A stretch of 12,430 nt of DNA. Origin: Calditrichaceae bacterium (lineage in GTDB: Bacteria > Calditrichota > Calditrichia > Calditrichales > Calditrichaceae). This document shows positions 1-7,321 of the stretch, piece by piece. The DNA lies in NCBI GenBank assembly GCA_030592985.1, contig JAUVIB010000059.1, forward strand, positions 1-12,430. The letters are read 5' to 3'. The position numbers were made by a program, and so were the translations under genes. The notes beneath the pieces were generated by a model. The model worked only from the letters and a program-made list of their open reading frames with translations, did no database searches and had not been told where the DNA came from. Every line of letters begins with the position of its first letter. The first letter of the stretch is position 1.

Positions 1-96
1 CTGAAATTCAGGATGCTTGCTGAGAAGTTGAATAAATTTTTGTCCTACACTACCGGTTGCACCTATAATTCCCACAGGGATTTTATTTTTATCCAT
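1..96 (-). CDS. asd: Aspartate-semialdehyde dehydrogenase, N-terminal part (runs off window)
   Basis: Only the first 32 codons are present; the gene continues beyond position 1. The reading begins MDKNKIPVGIIGATGSVGQ and continues with KFIQLL and KHPEF. This is the Rossmann NADP-binding start (GxxGxxG, residues 9-15 region) of aspartate-semialdehyde dehydrogenase, which reduces aspartyl phosphate on the way to lysine, threonine, methionine and diaminopimelate in the cytoplasm. The VGQ-FIQLL-HP-F pattern is that of the archaeal/fungal-type subgroup rather than the classic enterobacterial form. The ATG at 94-96 is preceded by a purine-rich AGGTAGAG about 7 nt upstream, which supports this start. 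ArgC has a similar nucleotide-binding start but usually reads GYTG-ELLRLL, so Asd is preferred. The gene follows mutS2 in the same direction after a 219-nt gap, so it is probably a separate transcription unit. Confidence 0.85.
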   Translation of the reverse strand, partial: MDKNKIPVGIIGATGSVGQKFIQLLSKHPEFQ

Positions 97-315
97 CTGT
101 AAACTCTACCTTTTCTGTTGTTTTTGCGTTTATATGATATCTATTATCTTGTCGGTAAATCGAGAAAAATGTTTCATTTTTTTAATAGTGTAGATGAACT
201 GTATATAAAAAATATCATAAATCTCTAATCGGTGTTCTTAAAGTGATTTGAATAAATCAGCAATAAATTGTAGCGGAAGTTCTAAAAAAATCTATTGTTA
301 GAATCAGACAAGCTG
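97..315. other. Intergenic gap between mutS2 and asd
   Basis: This AT-rich gap lies downstream of mutS2 and upstream of asd. It contains a small hairpin (TGATTT/AAATCA arms at 244-249 and 254-259) and a 4-bp stem (291-302) followed on the minus strand by seven T residues. The second could act as a weak terminator for mutS2, but the stem is too short to call. I see no lysine-riboswitch consensus and no convincing promoter hexamers for asd, although one must lie here if asd is transcribed separately. Confidence 0.4.
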
Positions 316-2682
316 TTATTTTTTCAAAGATATAACCGTTACTCCGCTATCCCCTTCTCCCCACCTACCAAGCCTATAGTTATTAATAAAATCCATACTG
401 CTAAGATATTTATGAACTGTATTTTTTAAAGCGCCACTTCCTTTCCCATGAATGATACGAATTTCATCCCATGTACTCGCTCGCGCATAATCTAAATAGC
501 GTTCTAATTCACGCAAAGCTTCATCAGCTGTAAGACCTCTTAAATCCAACTCATCGGCGATATTAAAAGTCCCCTCGGTATTTTGTAAACCCGGTGTATC
601 TACCCGTTTTTCTTTTTTTCTATTCCCTTTTATCAACTCAATATCGTCGGCAGATACAACTATACGAAATCCATTTCGTTCTATCTCCACTTCATTACGA
701 TTTTTAAATATGGAAATAATTTTCCCTGTTACATTATAGCGCAATGACTTTACCAAATCCTCTTTCTCTAAAATATTTATAATTTCACTATTACCGGTAA
801 CTAAAGAATTTTCATGAATATTCATCAATTCTTTTTTCCTATCATCAATACGCTTCCTTGCTTTGGTTACAACCGTCTTATCCGCTTGCGATTCTTTTAT
901 TTCCCTTATAGTACTTTCAAGCAGCTTATTGGTATTGTTTAATATTTCATTTGCTTTTTCTTTGGCCTCTTGTTCATACTCTGTTTTTCTTTTAGAGAAG
1001 TCATCCATTTTATTTTTGTATAATTTTATAAGGCTTTCCAGTTCCGATTCTTTAATTGAAAGTTTATCGGATAATTCATAATATTTCCGGCTCTTTTTTT
1101 CAATATCCCGCAATAAAGTATCCATGTTAAACGATTCATCCCCGGCAATTTTTATGGCATTCTCAATTATGTCCGGATCAACACCAAGCCGGTTGCAAAT
1201 CTCAAAAGTATAACTTGAACCAGGGATACCGGCTTCAAGCCTGAACTGGGGTTTTAATGTGTCAAGATCAAACTGCATTGCTGCATTCTCAATGCCATAA
1301 TTTTCACTGGCAAAGGTTTTTAAGCGATTTTGATGGGTAGTAACAATTGTTACAATTTCAGGTAGATTAAGTCTTCTTAAAATTGCCATTGACAATGCTG
1401 CACCGCCGGATGGTTCCGTCCCACTGCCGATTTCGTCAATTAGTACCAAACTATTTTCATTTACTTCCGAAATAATTTCATTAATAGAGCGAATATGTGA
1501 AGAAAATGTACTTAAGTCTTCTTCAATGGATTGTTCATCACCAATTACCGTAAAAATGGCCTTGCAAAGTGGCATCTTTGTCCCCTCATTAACAGGGATA
1601 TGAAAGCCGCATTGAAAAAGTAATTGGAGTAAGCCTATTGTTTTTAGAGTTACAGTTTTTCCACCGGCATTAGGACCGGAAATCAGGAGAATGTTATTCT
1701 CTTTTCCGATTGTTACGGTAAGCGGTACAGTAGAATCCGGGTGCATTTTCAACAAAAGTGGATGCTTTGCCCCTGTAAAATCCCAGAAAAATTGCTCATT
1801 TATTTGTGGAGGGATACCATTTATTTCATTAGAATAATCTGCTTTTGCCTGCAATGAATCGACAATACTCAGCAGTCGGTAATTTTCAAGCAATCCATCC
1901 TGTGCATCTTTTACAAGTATTGCCAATTTACGCAATATTTTCACAATCTCTTTTTTTTCTTCTGAAAGAAGTTTTTGCACCTGATTATTCAATTCAACAA
2001 TTGGCATCGGTTCAACAAAATATGTAGCGCCCGACCCCGACTGACCATGAACAATTCCGGGAACTTTCGAGACCGAAAATTCACGTACAGGCAACGCAAA
2101 GCGACCATCCCGAAGAGTGATGTATTCTTCTTGTAAATCATCCGCATTTTTTTTCATAATCCGGTGTAATTTTATATGGATTTCATTGTTTAATTTATGA
2201 ATATTGCTGCGAATCATCTTTAGTTCTTTAGAGGCATTATCGAAAATTTTCCCCGAAGGCTCAACAGTATATCTAATTTGATTTAGTAACTGATTTTGTT
2301 CATGCAAGCGATCAGTGATTTTTTTTGCTGCCGCATATTTGTCCTTAAATTTTGAAAAAAAGGATTTTATGTCAATAGCTGTTTCAATAATATTTTGTAC
2401 CCGTTGTAACTCATCCGGTTTTAAATAGCTGTCTTCAGGAATAAGACGATTAATAAAAACCCGAATATCAATAAAATCAGTAAGCGGCAAACGCCCGAAA
2501 GAAAGAATTATCTCTTTAACATCAGTAATTCGTTCAAATTCTGTTTGCAAATTATACTTATCGGAAAATGGTACGCTATTTTTTATTTTTTCTTTGCCTG
2601 CATTGGAAATGCACTTTCCGGCAATATACTGTATAATTTTATCAAATTCTAAAACGGTTTTATTTTTATCAAATTTATGCAT
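316..2682 (-). CDS. mutS2: Endonuclease MutS2 / ribosome-collision ATPase
   Basis: A 788-residue protein, the normal full length for MutS2. The order is: N-terminal core and clamp helices (about 1-300); ABC ATPase with Walker A GPNAGGKT (336-343), signature-like STFSSH (391-396), Walker B LVLIDEIGSGTEP (412-424) and H-loop TTH (448-450); a lysine/glutamate-rich coiled coil (about 520-620); a small KOW-like region (about 640-686); and a C-terminal Smr domain with LDLRGLT (712-718) and HGKGSGAL (745-752). The mismatch-recognition domain of MutS1 is absent. MutS2 suppresses homologous recombination in Helicobacter and splits collided ribosomes in Bacillus; which role applies here is not visible. 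It is the last gene of its cluster. Its ATG lies 3 nt after the cvpA stop and has no clear Shine-Dalgarno site, so translation is probably coupled. The GTEP form of Walker B resembles Bacteroidota-like MutS2. Confidence 0.96.
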   Translation of the reverse strand: MHKFDKNKTVLEFDKIIQYIAGKCISNAGKEKIKNSVPFSDKYNLQTEFERITDVKEIILSFGRLPLTDFIDIRVFINRLIPEDSYLKPDELQRVQNIIETAIDIKSFFSKFKDKYAAAKKITDRLHEQNQLLNQIRYTVEPSGKIFDNASKELKMIRSNIHKLNNEIHIKLHRIMKKNADDLQEEYITLRDGRFALPVREFSVSKVPGIVHGQSGSGATYFVEPMPIVELNNQVQKLLSEEKKEIVKILRKLAILVKDAQDGLLENYRLLSIVDSLQAKADYSNEINGIPPQINEQFFWDFTGAKHPLLLKMHPDSTVPLTVTIGKENNILLISGPNAGGKTVTLKTIGLLQLLFQCGFHIPVNEGTKMPLCKAIFTVIGDEQSIEEDLSTFSSHIRSINEIISEVNENSLVLIDEIGSGTEPSGGAALSMAILRRLNLPEIVTIVTTHQNRLKTFASENYGIENAAMQFDLDTLKPQFRLEAGIPGSSYTFEICNRLGVDPDIIENAIKIAGDESFNMDTLLRDIEKKSRKYYELSDKLSIKESELESLIKLYKNKMDDFSKRKTEYEQEAKEKANEILNNTNKLLESTIREIKESQADKTVVTKARKRIDDRKKELMNIHENSLVTGNSEIINILEKEDLVKSLRYNVTGKIISIFKNRNEVEIERNGFRIVVSADDIELIKGNRKKEKRVDTPGLQNTEGTFNIADELDLRGLTADEALRELERYLDYARASTWDEIRIIHGKGSGALKNTVHKYLSSMDFINNYRLGRWGEGDSGVTVISLKK

Positions 2683-2685
2683 AGG

Positions 2686-3252
2686 CTACTTAAAAAGTTG
2701 TTTTGCTGTTGAATCTGCTTTACCCATCCCATCTATCAGCTTATCTTCAATATTAAAATTGGTAGGAGCAATGCCTAAAATAAAATTATAAAGTGTCTCA
2801 ATAAGTGATTTAATAGGTGAATATAAAAGACTATTTTCAATTCCTGCTTTTTCCATAATAAAACTAGAAAAGGGGATTAGATCAATCAGGGTAAAAAGAA
2901 TTCCTATAATAAAAAGACCTTTCCCCAATCCAAAAAATGCTCCGGTAATACGATTAATTGGCTGTAAAAAGGTAAAAGTAACCATCTTATTCAGCAATTT
3001 TGCCAGGATCCTGGCCACAATGGTTACAATAATAAATATTAGGGAGAATGAAATTATTTTTAAGATAGAAACATTGATATCATGAAATATCGTCTGTAAA
3101 AAAAAACTTAATTCCTCATGATAAAATGTGGCAAGAATAAAACCAAGGATAAGCGAGACCAAAATCATGAGCTCATTTATAAGCCCGCGAAAAAGGCCGC
3201 GAATAGTGAAATAGATTAGAATAATTAAAAAGAATATATCAAAATAATTCAT
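2686..3252 (-). CDS. cvpA: CvpA family inner-membrane protein
   Basis: A 188-residue, very hydrophobic protein with four predicted membrane helices at about 1-20, 24-45, 63-88 and 105-127 and a short polar C-terminal tail. The pattern DIFFLIILIYFTIRGLFRG at the start, with a Gly/Arg turn between helices 1 and 2, and the later NRITGAFFGLGKG segment are typical of the CvpA/colicin V production family. The molecular function is unsettled; family members have been linked to colicin export, envelope integrity and biofilm. It lies 9 nt after yqeY and 3 nt before mutS2. A CvpA-like gene near mutS2 is also found in Bacillus (yshB, mutSB), so the neighbourhood is old rather than accidental. No good ribosome-binding site precedes it, which suggests coupling to yqeY. 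Confidence 0.85.
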   Translation of the reverse strand: MNYFDIFFLIILIYFTIRGLFRGLINELMILVSLILGFILATFYHEELSFFLQTIFHDINVSILKIISFSLIFIIVTIVARILAKLLNKMVTFTFLQPINRITGAFFGLGKGLFIIGILFTLIDLIPFSSFIMEKAGIENSLLYSPIKSLIETLYNFILGIAPTNFNIEDKLIDGMGKADSTAKQLFK

Positions 3253-3261
3253 GTAAATTAT

Positions 3262-3708
3262 TTAGGAGAGTTTGTCATGTACGATAGATTGCACCGTTTT
3301 TCCGTCTGCTTTCCCCTTTAATTCTGCCATTAACGGCCCCATAACCTTTCCAATTTCTTTTATCGACTCCACACCGGTTTTGGCTATGATTGCGTCAACA
3401 ACTTTTATGATTTCATCTTCAGACATCTGCTTAGGCAGATAGCGTTGAATATAGGTAATTTCTTTTTCTTCTTTATCAACAAGATCCTGGCGGTTGCCTT
3501 TTTTAAACATTAAAATAGAATCATTACGTTTTTTTACGGCATTTGTTAATACCTTTGTAAAATCTTCATCTTCAAGCTCCCGCCTCAGACTAATTTTTTC
3601 GTTTTTCGCTTGAGCTAAAACCGTTCGTAATGTATTAACTTCTTCCTTACGGCCGGCTTTCATTGCACTGATAACATCTTCTTTTATTTTCAGCTCAAGT
3701 ACAGACAT
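3262..3708 (-). CDS. yqeY: GatB/YqeY domain protein
   Basis: A 148-residue cytoplasmic protein of the usual YqeY length. It is highly charged and helical: an N-terminal helical bundle (MSVLELKIKEDVISAMKAG, then TLRTVLAQAKNEKI) and a C-terminal part with YIQRYLPKQMSEDEI (about 87-101) and GKVMGPLMAELKGKADGK (about 121-138), which are family hallmarks. The fold resembles the C-terminal tRNA-binding tail of GatB and related amidotransferases, so a tRNA-related role is often proposed but not established. It sits 18 nt after rpsU; the rpsU-yqeY pair is widely conserved in bacteria. A weak AGG lies about 11 nt before the ATG. Confidence 0.92.
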   Translation of the reverse strand: MSVLELKIKEDVISAMKAGRKEEVNTLRTVLAQAKNEKISLRRELEDEDFTKVLTNAVKKRNDSILMFKKGNRQDLVDKEEKEITYIQRYLPKQMSEDEIIKVVDAIIAKTGVESIKEIGKVMGPLMAELKGKADGKTVQSIVHDKLS

Positions 3709-3726
3709 AATAAAAATACCTGTTGA

Positions 3727-3924
3727 TTAACGATTTAATTCATACATCAATTTGCGCATTTTACGGCGTGCCTGGTTAAGACGCCTTTTCCGTTGTTCAC
3801 TGGGTTTTTCAAAATGTTGATGACGTTTAATATCAGCCATTAAACCTGATTTTTCACATGCTTTGGTAAATCTTTTAAATGCTTTTTCAAATGGTTCATT
3901 ATCACGAATTTTAATAGTGATCAT
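3727..3924 (-). CDS. rpsU: 30S ribosomal protein S21
   Basis: A 65-residue, strongly basic protein with the S21 pattern: ITIKIRDNEPFEKAFKRFTKAC at the N-terminus, the charged middle with KRHQHFEKPSEQRKRR, and a basic C-terminal helix ending in MRKLMYELNR. S21 binds the platform of the small subunit near the anti-Shine-Dalgarno end of 16S rRNA and aids initiation. The start ATG at 3922-3924 has AAAGGA a few nt upstream and a second GGAAGGAG slightly further away. It follows the TPR gene by 26 nt and precedes yqeY by 18 nt, so it is probably co-transcribed with both. No separate promoter was evident in the short gap. Confidence 0.96.
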   Translation of the reverse strand: MITIKIRDNEPFEKAFKRFTKACEKSGLMADIKRHQHFEKPSEQRKRRLNQARRKMRKLMYELNR

Positions 3925-3950
3925 ATTTTCCTTTGAACTCCTTCCAATTA

Positions 3951-4823
3951 TTAATATGAGTATTTATCCGGATTCAGCAGCATATCTATTTCATAGTTTG
4001 CAGACTGCCTCCAGTTGCTGTTTTTTGCAGCTAATTTATAGTGTTTAATTGCTTTTTGACTTTGTCCTGTTTTTTTATAAACATCACCTAAATAAAAATT
4101 ACTGCTTGCTTTAATCATACTGCTTCGAGTTGTCTTGATAGAATTCAACAACGCGGACTCAGCTTGTTTATATTTTTTTAAAGGAATCAAAACCGTACCA
4201 AGACGATAATAATAACTTCCTTTTTTAATCGTCTTTTTCTCATATTTAATAGCATTGTTAAAAGCATCAGCAGATAATGAATATTGTTTTAATTGCTTAT
4301 ACGTTAAACCCAAAATATTATAGGCAAAAACGTATTTTTTCTTAATTTCAACAGACTTGGTAAGGAATGGAACAGCTTGCTTAAACTTTTTTTGATCATA
4401 ATAGACTTTTCCCAATCCAAAATTAGCTTTATATGATTTTTCATTAAAAGCCAGAACAGCATTATAGGAATTAATTGCATCAGAATAACGTTCAGATTCA
4501 GCTTGCAAATTTCCTAATGATGTATATGCTACTTCAAATTTCGAATCGACATCAATTGCTTTTTTAAATGCTTTTTCCGCTTCAGAAAAATTATCAATTT
4601 TCTTATAGCAATATCCCAGCATGTAATATGCCTTGGGAAATTGATTGTCTGCATTTATTGCTTCCTTAAATTTAGGAATGGCTTCTTGATACTTTTTATT
4701 AGCAGCTAAGTTACGACCTTCATTATATGGCTGCCCCGCTTCCGGTTTCATGGCTTTTTGCTGGCCAAAACTTAAAGTAAAACCAAACGCCAATAACAAT
4801 AAGATGATTTGTACTCTTTTCAC
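3951..4823 (-). CDS. Exported TPR-repeat protein
   Basis: A 290-residue protein with a classic signal peptide: basic KR at positions 2-3, a hydrophobic stretch to about residue 18, and likely signal-peptidase I cleavage near SFG/QQ (about 20-21). There is no lipobox cysteine. The mature part is about seven tetratricopeptide repeats, at about 31-60, 64-97, 98-131, 132-164, 166-200, 204-232 and 240-270, with recurring A-Y-LG and A---F-KAI positions. TPR arrays are protein-binding scaffolds; the partner cannot be told from sequence. The periplasm or outer-membrane face is inferred from the signal. The start is GTG, fixed by a strong GGAGGT 6 nt upstream. It is the first gene of the TPR-rpsU-yqeY-cvpA-mutS2 cluster and has its own promoter. 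Lysine is abundant and the tail ends in NPDKYSY. Confidence 0.88.
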   Translation of the reverse strand: MKRVQIILLLLAFGFTLSFGQQKAMKPEAGQPYNEGRNLAANKKYQEAIPKFKEAINADNQFPKAYYMLGYCYKKIDNFSEAEKAFKKAIDVDSKFEVAYTSLGNLQAESERYSDAINSYNAVLAFNEKSYKANFGLGKVYYDQKKFKQAVPFLTKSVEIKKKYVFAYNILGLTYKQLKQYSLSADAFNNAIKYEKKTIKKGSYYYRLGTVLIPLKKYKQAESALLNSIKTTRSSMIKASSNFYLGDVYKKTGQSQKAIKHYKLAAKNSNWRQSANYEIDMLLNPDKYSY

Positions 4824-4829
4824 AAAAAT

Positions 4830-4835
4830 ACCTCC
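4830..4835 (-). promoter_or_regulatory. Strong Shine-Dalgarno site deciding a GTG start
   Basis: On the minus strand this reads GGAGGT, 6 nt before the GTG at 4821-4823. The next in-frame ATG is 25 codons further in, past the signal peptide, so this site settles the GTG start of the TPR gene. Confidence 0.85.
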
Positions 4836-4868
4836 ACGTTTATTATTTCAAAACACTTTTGAATTTTT

Positions 4869-4897
4869 AATATAATAATTTATTTACAATCTATCAA
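4869..4897 (-). promoter_or_regulatory. Sigma-70-type promoter of the TPR-rpsU-yqeY-cvpA-mutS2 cluster
   Basis: On the minus strand TTGATA (4892-4897) is followed by a 17-bp spacer and TATATT (4869-4874). Transcription would begin near 4862 and leave a leader of about 39 nt ending in a strong GGAGGT. It lies in the 108-nt gap after efp, the only sizeable gap in this part of the window, and so separates the efp cluster from the rpsU-mutS2 cluster. Assigned from hexamers and spacing only. Confidence 0.6.
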
Positions 4898-4931
4898 GTA
4901 TGATTATTTTTAAGAGCTTAATATTTTTAAA

Positions 4932-5495
4932 TTATTTAGCTCTTTCGAGATATTTTCCATCTCTGGTATCTATCCTTATAGTCTCTCCTTCTTCCATAAA
5001 CGGAGGAATTTGCACTTTTAATCCCGTTTCGAGTGTTGCCGGTTTATAGGAAGAAGATACGGTAGCAGTTTTAAGGTTTGGGTCTGTCTGGGTTACTTTC
5101 AGGTCTACACTTAATGGTAATTCTAAACCGATTGCTTTTCCTTGATAAAAGCTCACATCAACTTTAATATTAGGCAATAAATAATAGACATCATCTCCGA
5201 TAAACTCTGCATAGAGTGGAAATTGCTCATAAGTTTTACTATCCATAAAGTAGTAAGCATCATCATCATTATACAAAAACTCCATTTTCCTGGTTTCAAG
5301 ATCTGCTTTAATGACGGCCTCTTCCGGGCGAAATCGTTTTTCAGCATTTGATCCGGTGGTCAGACTCTTCATCTTTGTCTGGAAAAATGCAGGACCTTTA
5401 CCTGGAGTAACATGCATAACATCCGTTAACACATATAAATCATTATTGAATTCAATAATATTCCCTTTTCTCAATTGAACTGCCTTAAGTTTCAT
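4932..5495 (-). CDS. efp: Translation elongation factor P (PGKGP-loop type)
   Basis: A 187-residue protein of normal EF-P length with all three domains: a KOW-like domain I (about 1-62), OB-fold domain II (about 65-126, with GLELPLSVDLKV), and OB-fold domain III (about 130-187, with the signature KPATLETGLKVQIPPF and EEGETIRIDTRDGKYLER). EF-P binds between the P and E sites and speeds peptide bond formation at polyproline stretches. The domain I loop tip reads HVTPGKGPAF with the key lysine at residue 33. The symmetric PGKGP is a loop type reported to work without lysine modification in Actinobacteria. No EpmA, EpmB or EarP gene lies in this window. It starts with ATG in a 4-nt ATGA overlap with the upstream 299-residue gene, and GAGGAGA 5 nt before the ATG is a good ribosome-binding site. 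Confidence 0.97.
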   Translation of the reverse strand: MKLKAVQLRKGNIIEFNNDLYVLTDVMHVTPGKGPAFFQTKMKSLTTGSNAEKRFRPEEAVIKADLETRKMEFLYNDDDAYYFMDSKTYEQFPLYAEFIGDDVYYLLPNIKVDVSFYQGKAIGLELPLSVDLKVTQTDPNLKTATVSSSYKPATLETGLKVQIPPFMEEGETIRIDTRDGKYLERAK

Positions 5496-6391
5496 CTATT
5501 TCTCCTCATATTTTCTTCAAATTTTTCCATATCGATATAAAATTGATATTCTTTAGATTTTTCTTTAACATATTTTTTATATTTTCTTGAAAATAATGCT
5601 TTTTTTAATCCACTCTCCAAAGGTAATACCTGCTTATCCGGCTGCCATTTAAGTGCCTTTCCGGTTTTTACATATTTAAGAGCTCCCCATTCGCAGGCCC
5701 AGGCAACCATATTTAAAGGATATTTTTTTAAATCACGAACCAAAGCATCTAATTTCGCCTGTGTATCAGGATTAATATAGTAAAATGCTTTTGAATAAAT
5801 GATAGCGTTATGAAGATATTCAGGTACATTTACAACTCCTGATAATTTTAAGCGCCACGCTGTTAAAGCCAATATCTCAGCTGACTGCCGGGAAAGTCCC
5901 AACCCGGGGAACTTTTGTCCCGGTAGCTGGGGCTTTCCTTTAGTAAATTGCTTATACGGATTCTGCATAAGCATCCATTCGATGATCAGCATTTCATATT
6001 TCTTACCATTTATCTCACAATCAAACGGTAATTCAATATCTATAACATCTTTTCTTAAAACAACATCGATAATTTGATTTTTCGGATCAATTTTTTTATC
6101 GTAAAGTACTAACCGATGGACATAAGGGTCATTAGTATCAACCTTAAATACAACATTATTGAACCCTTTTTCCTGAAGTACTTTTAGTATACCATACTTC
6201 CTTAAGGCAATCTCTATTCCCGCTTTACTATAAAATCCCAGAAAAAAATCAGAGCCCCGTTTACTAATATTAAGACTAAATAAGTTTTCTTCCAAACTTA
6301 AGCTTTCATCCTCTGACTTTTTTTGCAGATTCAATGTTGTTAGTCGTTTGGCCGTTAGCCATGATTTTTTTGGTATTATTAGAGAATTCAT
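5492..6391 (-). CDS. Uncharacterised conserved-looking protein between HDAC-like gene and efp
   Basis: I do not recognise a named family. The 299-residue product has no signal peptide or membrane segment and looks cytoplasmic. Visible parts are: a mixed alpha/beta N-terminal half (about 36-148) with hydrophobic strands such as LVLYDKK and MLIIEWM; a glycine/proline-rich central motif LPGQKFPGLGLSRQ (156-169), which looks like a conserved active or binding loop; a helical segment with HNAIIYSKAFYYINPDTQAKL (about 195-214) and WACEWGALKYV (231-241); and a very lysine-rich C-terminal helix (about 262-297). It starts 3 nt after the HDAC-like stop with no Shine-Dalgarno site, and its TGA overlaps the efp ATG. 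Both point to translational coupling and a role linked to one of these neighbours. The N-terminal half could be a distant acyltransferase-like fold, but that is a guess. Confidence 0.8.
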   Translation of the reverse strand: MNSLIIPKKSWLTAKRLTTLNLQKKSEDESLSLEENLFSLNISKRGSDFFLGFYSKAGIEIALRKYGILKVLQEKGFNNVVFKVDTNDPYVHRLVLYDKKIDPKNQIIDVVLRKDVIDIELPFDCEINGKKYEMLIIEWMLMQNPYKQFTKGKPQLPGQKFPGLGLSRQSAEILALTAWRLKLSGVVNVPEYLHNAIIYSKAFYYINPDTQAKLDALVRDLKKYPLNMVAWACEWGALKYVKTGKALKWQPDKQVLPLESGLKKALFSRKYKKYVKEKSKEYQFYIDMEKFEENMRRNR

Positions 6392-6394
6392 TTT

Positions 6395-7321
6395 TTACTT
6401 TTTTAGACAATGGGCAATAAAATCATAATATATTTCCCAGCTATCTTGCCCGTACCCGCCCCCGGCAACAATAATAATTGGGATTTTTCTTTCTATAATT
6501 TTATTATAAACGTATAAATTGCGTTTTAATAATCCCTCTCTCGACAATTTCATATCGGCAAGAGTATCTTTTTCATAGGGATCAGATCCCGCAATGTAAA
6601 ATATTGCATCCGGTTGAAAATTTAAACAAGAATCTGATAATTCTTTTTCTAAAATGGACAAATAAATTTCATCATCACAATTCAAAGGAAGTAAAATATC
6701 TTTATTTTGCATACGTTCAATTTCAACCCAGGTTTCTGCATGCATTGAAAACGTAAAAATATCCCGGTCTTCCTTAAAATAGAGAAGGTTTCCATTACCC
6801 TGATGGTAATCAAGATCAATAATCATAAACTTTTTTGCACGATGCAGATAACGGAACTTTTCAATGGCAATTGCAACATCATTTAACAAGCAAAAGCCTT
6901 CTGCCTTATCAGGATGTGCATGATGAAACCCACCGCCAAGATTAAAAACAGGTACATTCCATTTTAAAGCGTAGGCTGTTGCCAGTAAGGTACCACCTGT
7001 AACAGATCGATAATATTCTAGAATAGAATTATATATCAAATCATTTGTATCTAAGTACAAAACTTCGTTCACATATTGCGGATTTTTAATTTTCTCAAGA
7101 TACTCATCCGTATGAACAAGTTTTAAATCATCGTAAGAACACATATCAGGACGTAGAATCTTCTGCGTTTTCAACAAATGATTAGCAACCAATTCGTCAT
7201 GAATTTTTTTATATTTCATTATATCAAAAGCCGCGTAATCGCCTGTGGATGAGAGTCCGTAAATATAATCTGAAGAGTAAACAACTCTTGGTTTTTTGCG
7301 TTTAATTATATTCTTAATCAT
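6395..7321 (-). CDS. Histone-deacetylase-family (class IV-like) zinc amidohydrolase
   Basis: A 308-residue arginase/deacetylase-fold enzyme with every catalytic element in order: the His pair in GGGFHHAH (H133, H134), DLDYHQGNG (D169, with zinc ligands D171 and H173), the third zinc ligand in GSDPYEKD (D247), and GGGYG with the transition-state tyrosine (Y290). DLD-HQGNG resembles HDAC11/class IV and related bacterial enzymes more than class I (which reads HHGDG). Family members remove acyl groups from lysine or polyamines, or act on small molecules such as acetoin-related substrates; the substrate here is unknown. It is cytoplasmic, with no signal peptide. The start ATG at 7319-7321 overlaps the asparaginase stop as ATGA, and the unknown 299-residue gene follows after 3 nt, so the three genes are very likely one operon with efp. 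Confidence 0.92.
   Translation of the reverse strand: MIKNIIKRKKPRVVYSSDYIYGLSSTGDYAAFDIMKYKKIHDELVANHLLKTQKILRPDMCSYDDLKLVHTDEYLEKIKNPQYVNEVLYLDTNDLIYNSILEYYRSVTGGTLLATAYALKWNVPVFNLGGGFHHAHPDKAEGFCLLNDVAIAIEKFRYLHRAKKFMIIDLDYHQGNGNLLYFKEDRDIFTFSMHAETWVEIERMQNKDILLPLNCDDEIYLSILEKELSDSCLNFQPDAIFYIAGSDPYEKDTLADMKLSREGLLKRNLYVYNKIIERKIPIIIVAGGGYGQDSWEIYYDFIAHCLKK

Noticed and set aside
244..259. Hairpin TGATTT-GAAT-AAATCA downstream of mutS2
   Set aside because: It is a short AT stem with no following T-tract and no recognisable regulatory context; expected by chance in AT-rich DNA.
284..302. Possible mutS2 terminator (TCTA/TAGA stem then seven T on the minus strand)
   Set aside because: The stem is only 4 AT-rich base pairs and the next pair is mismatched; too weak to call.
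97..315. Lysine riboswitch upstream of asd
   Set aside because: Considered because Asd is in the lysine pathway, but none of the conserved lysine-riboswitch core segments are readable in this gap.
4912..4944. Inverted repeat AAGAGCT/AGCTCTT across the efp stop codon, as a terminator
   Set aside because: The 7-bp arms enclose a 19-nt AT-rich loop and no T-tract follows on the minus strand (it is A-rich), so it does not look like an intrinsic terminator.
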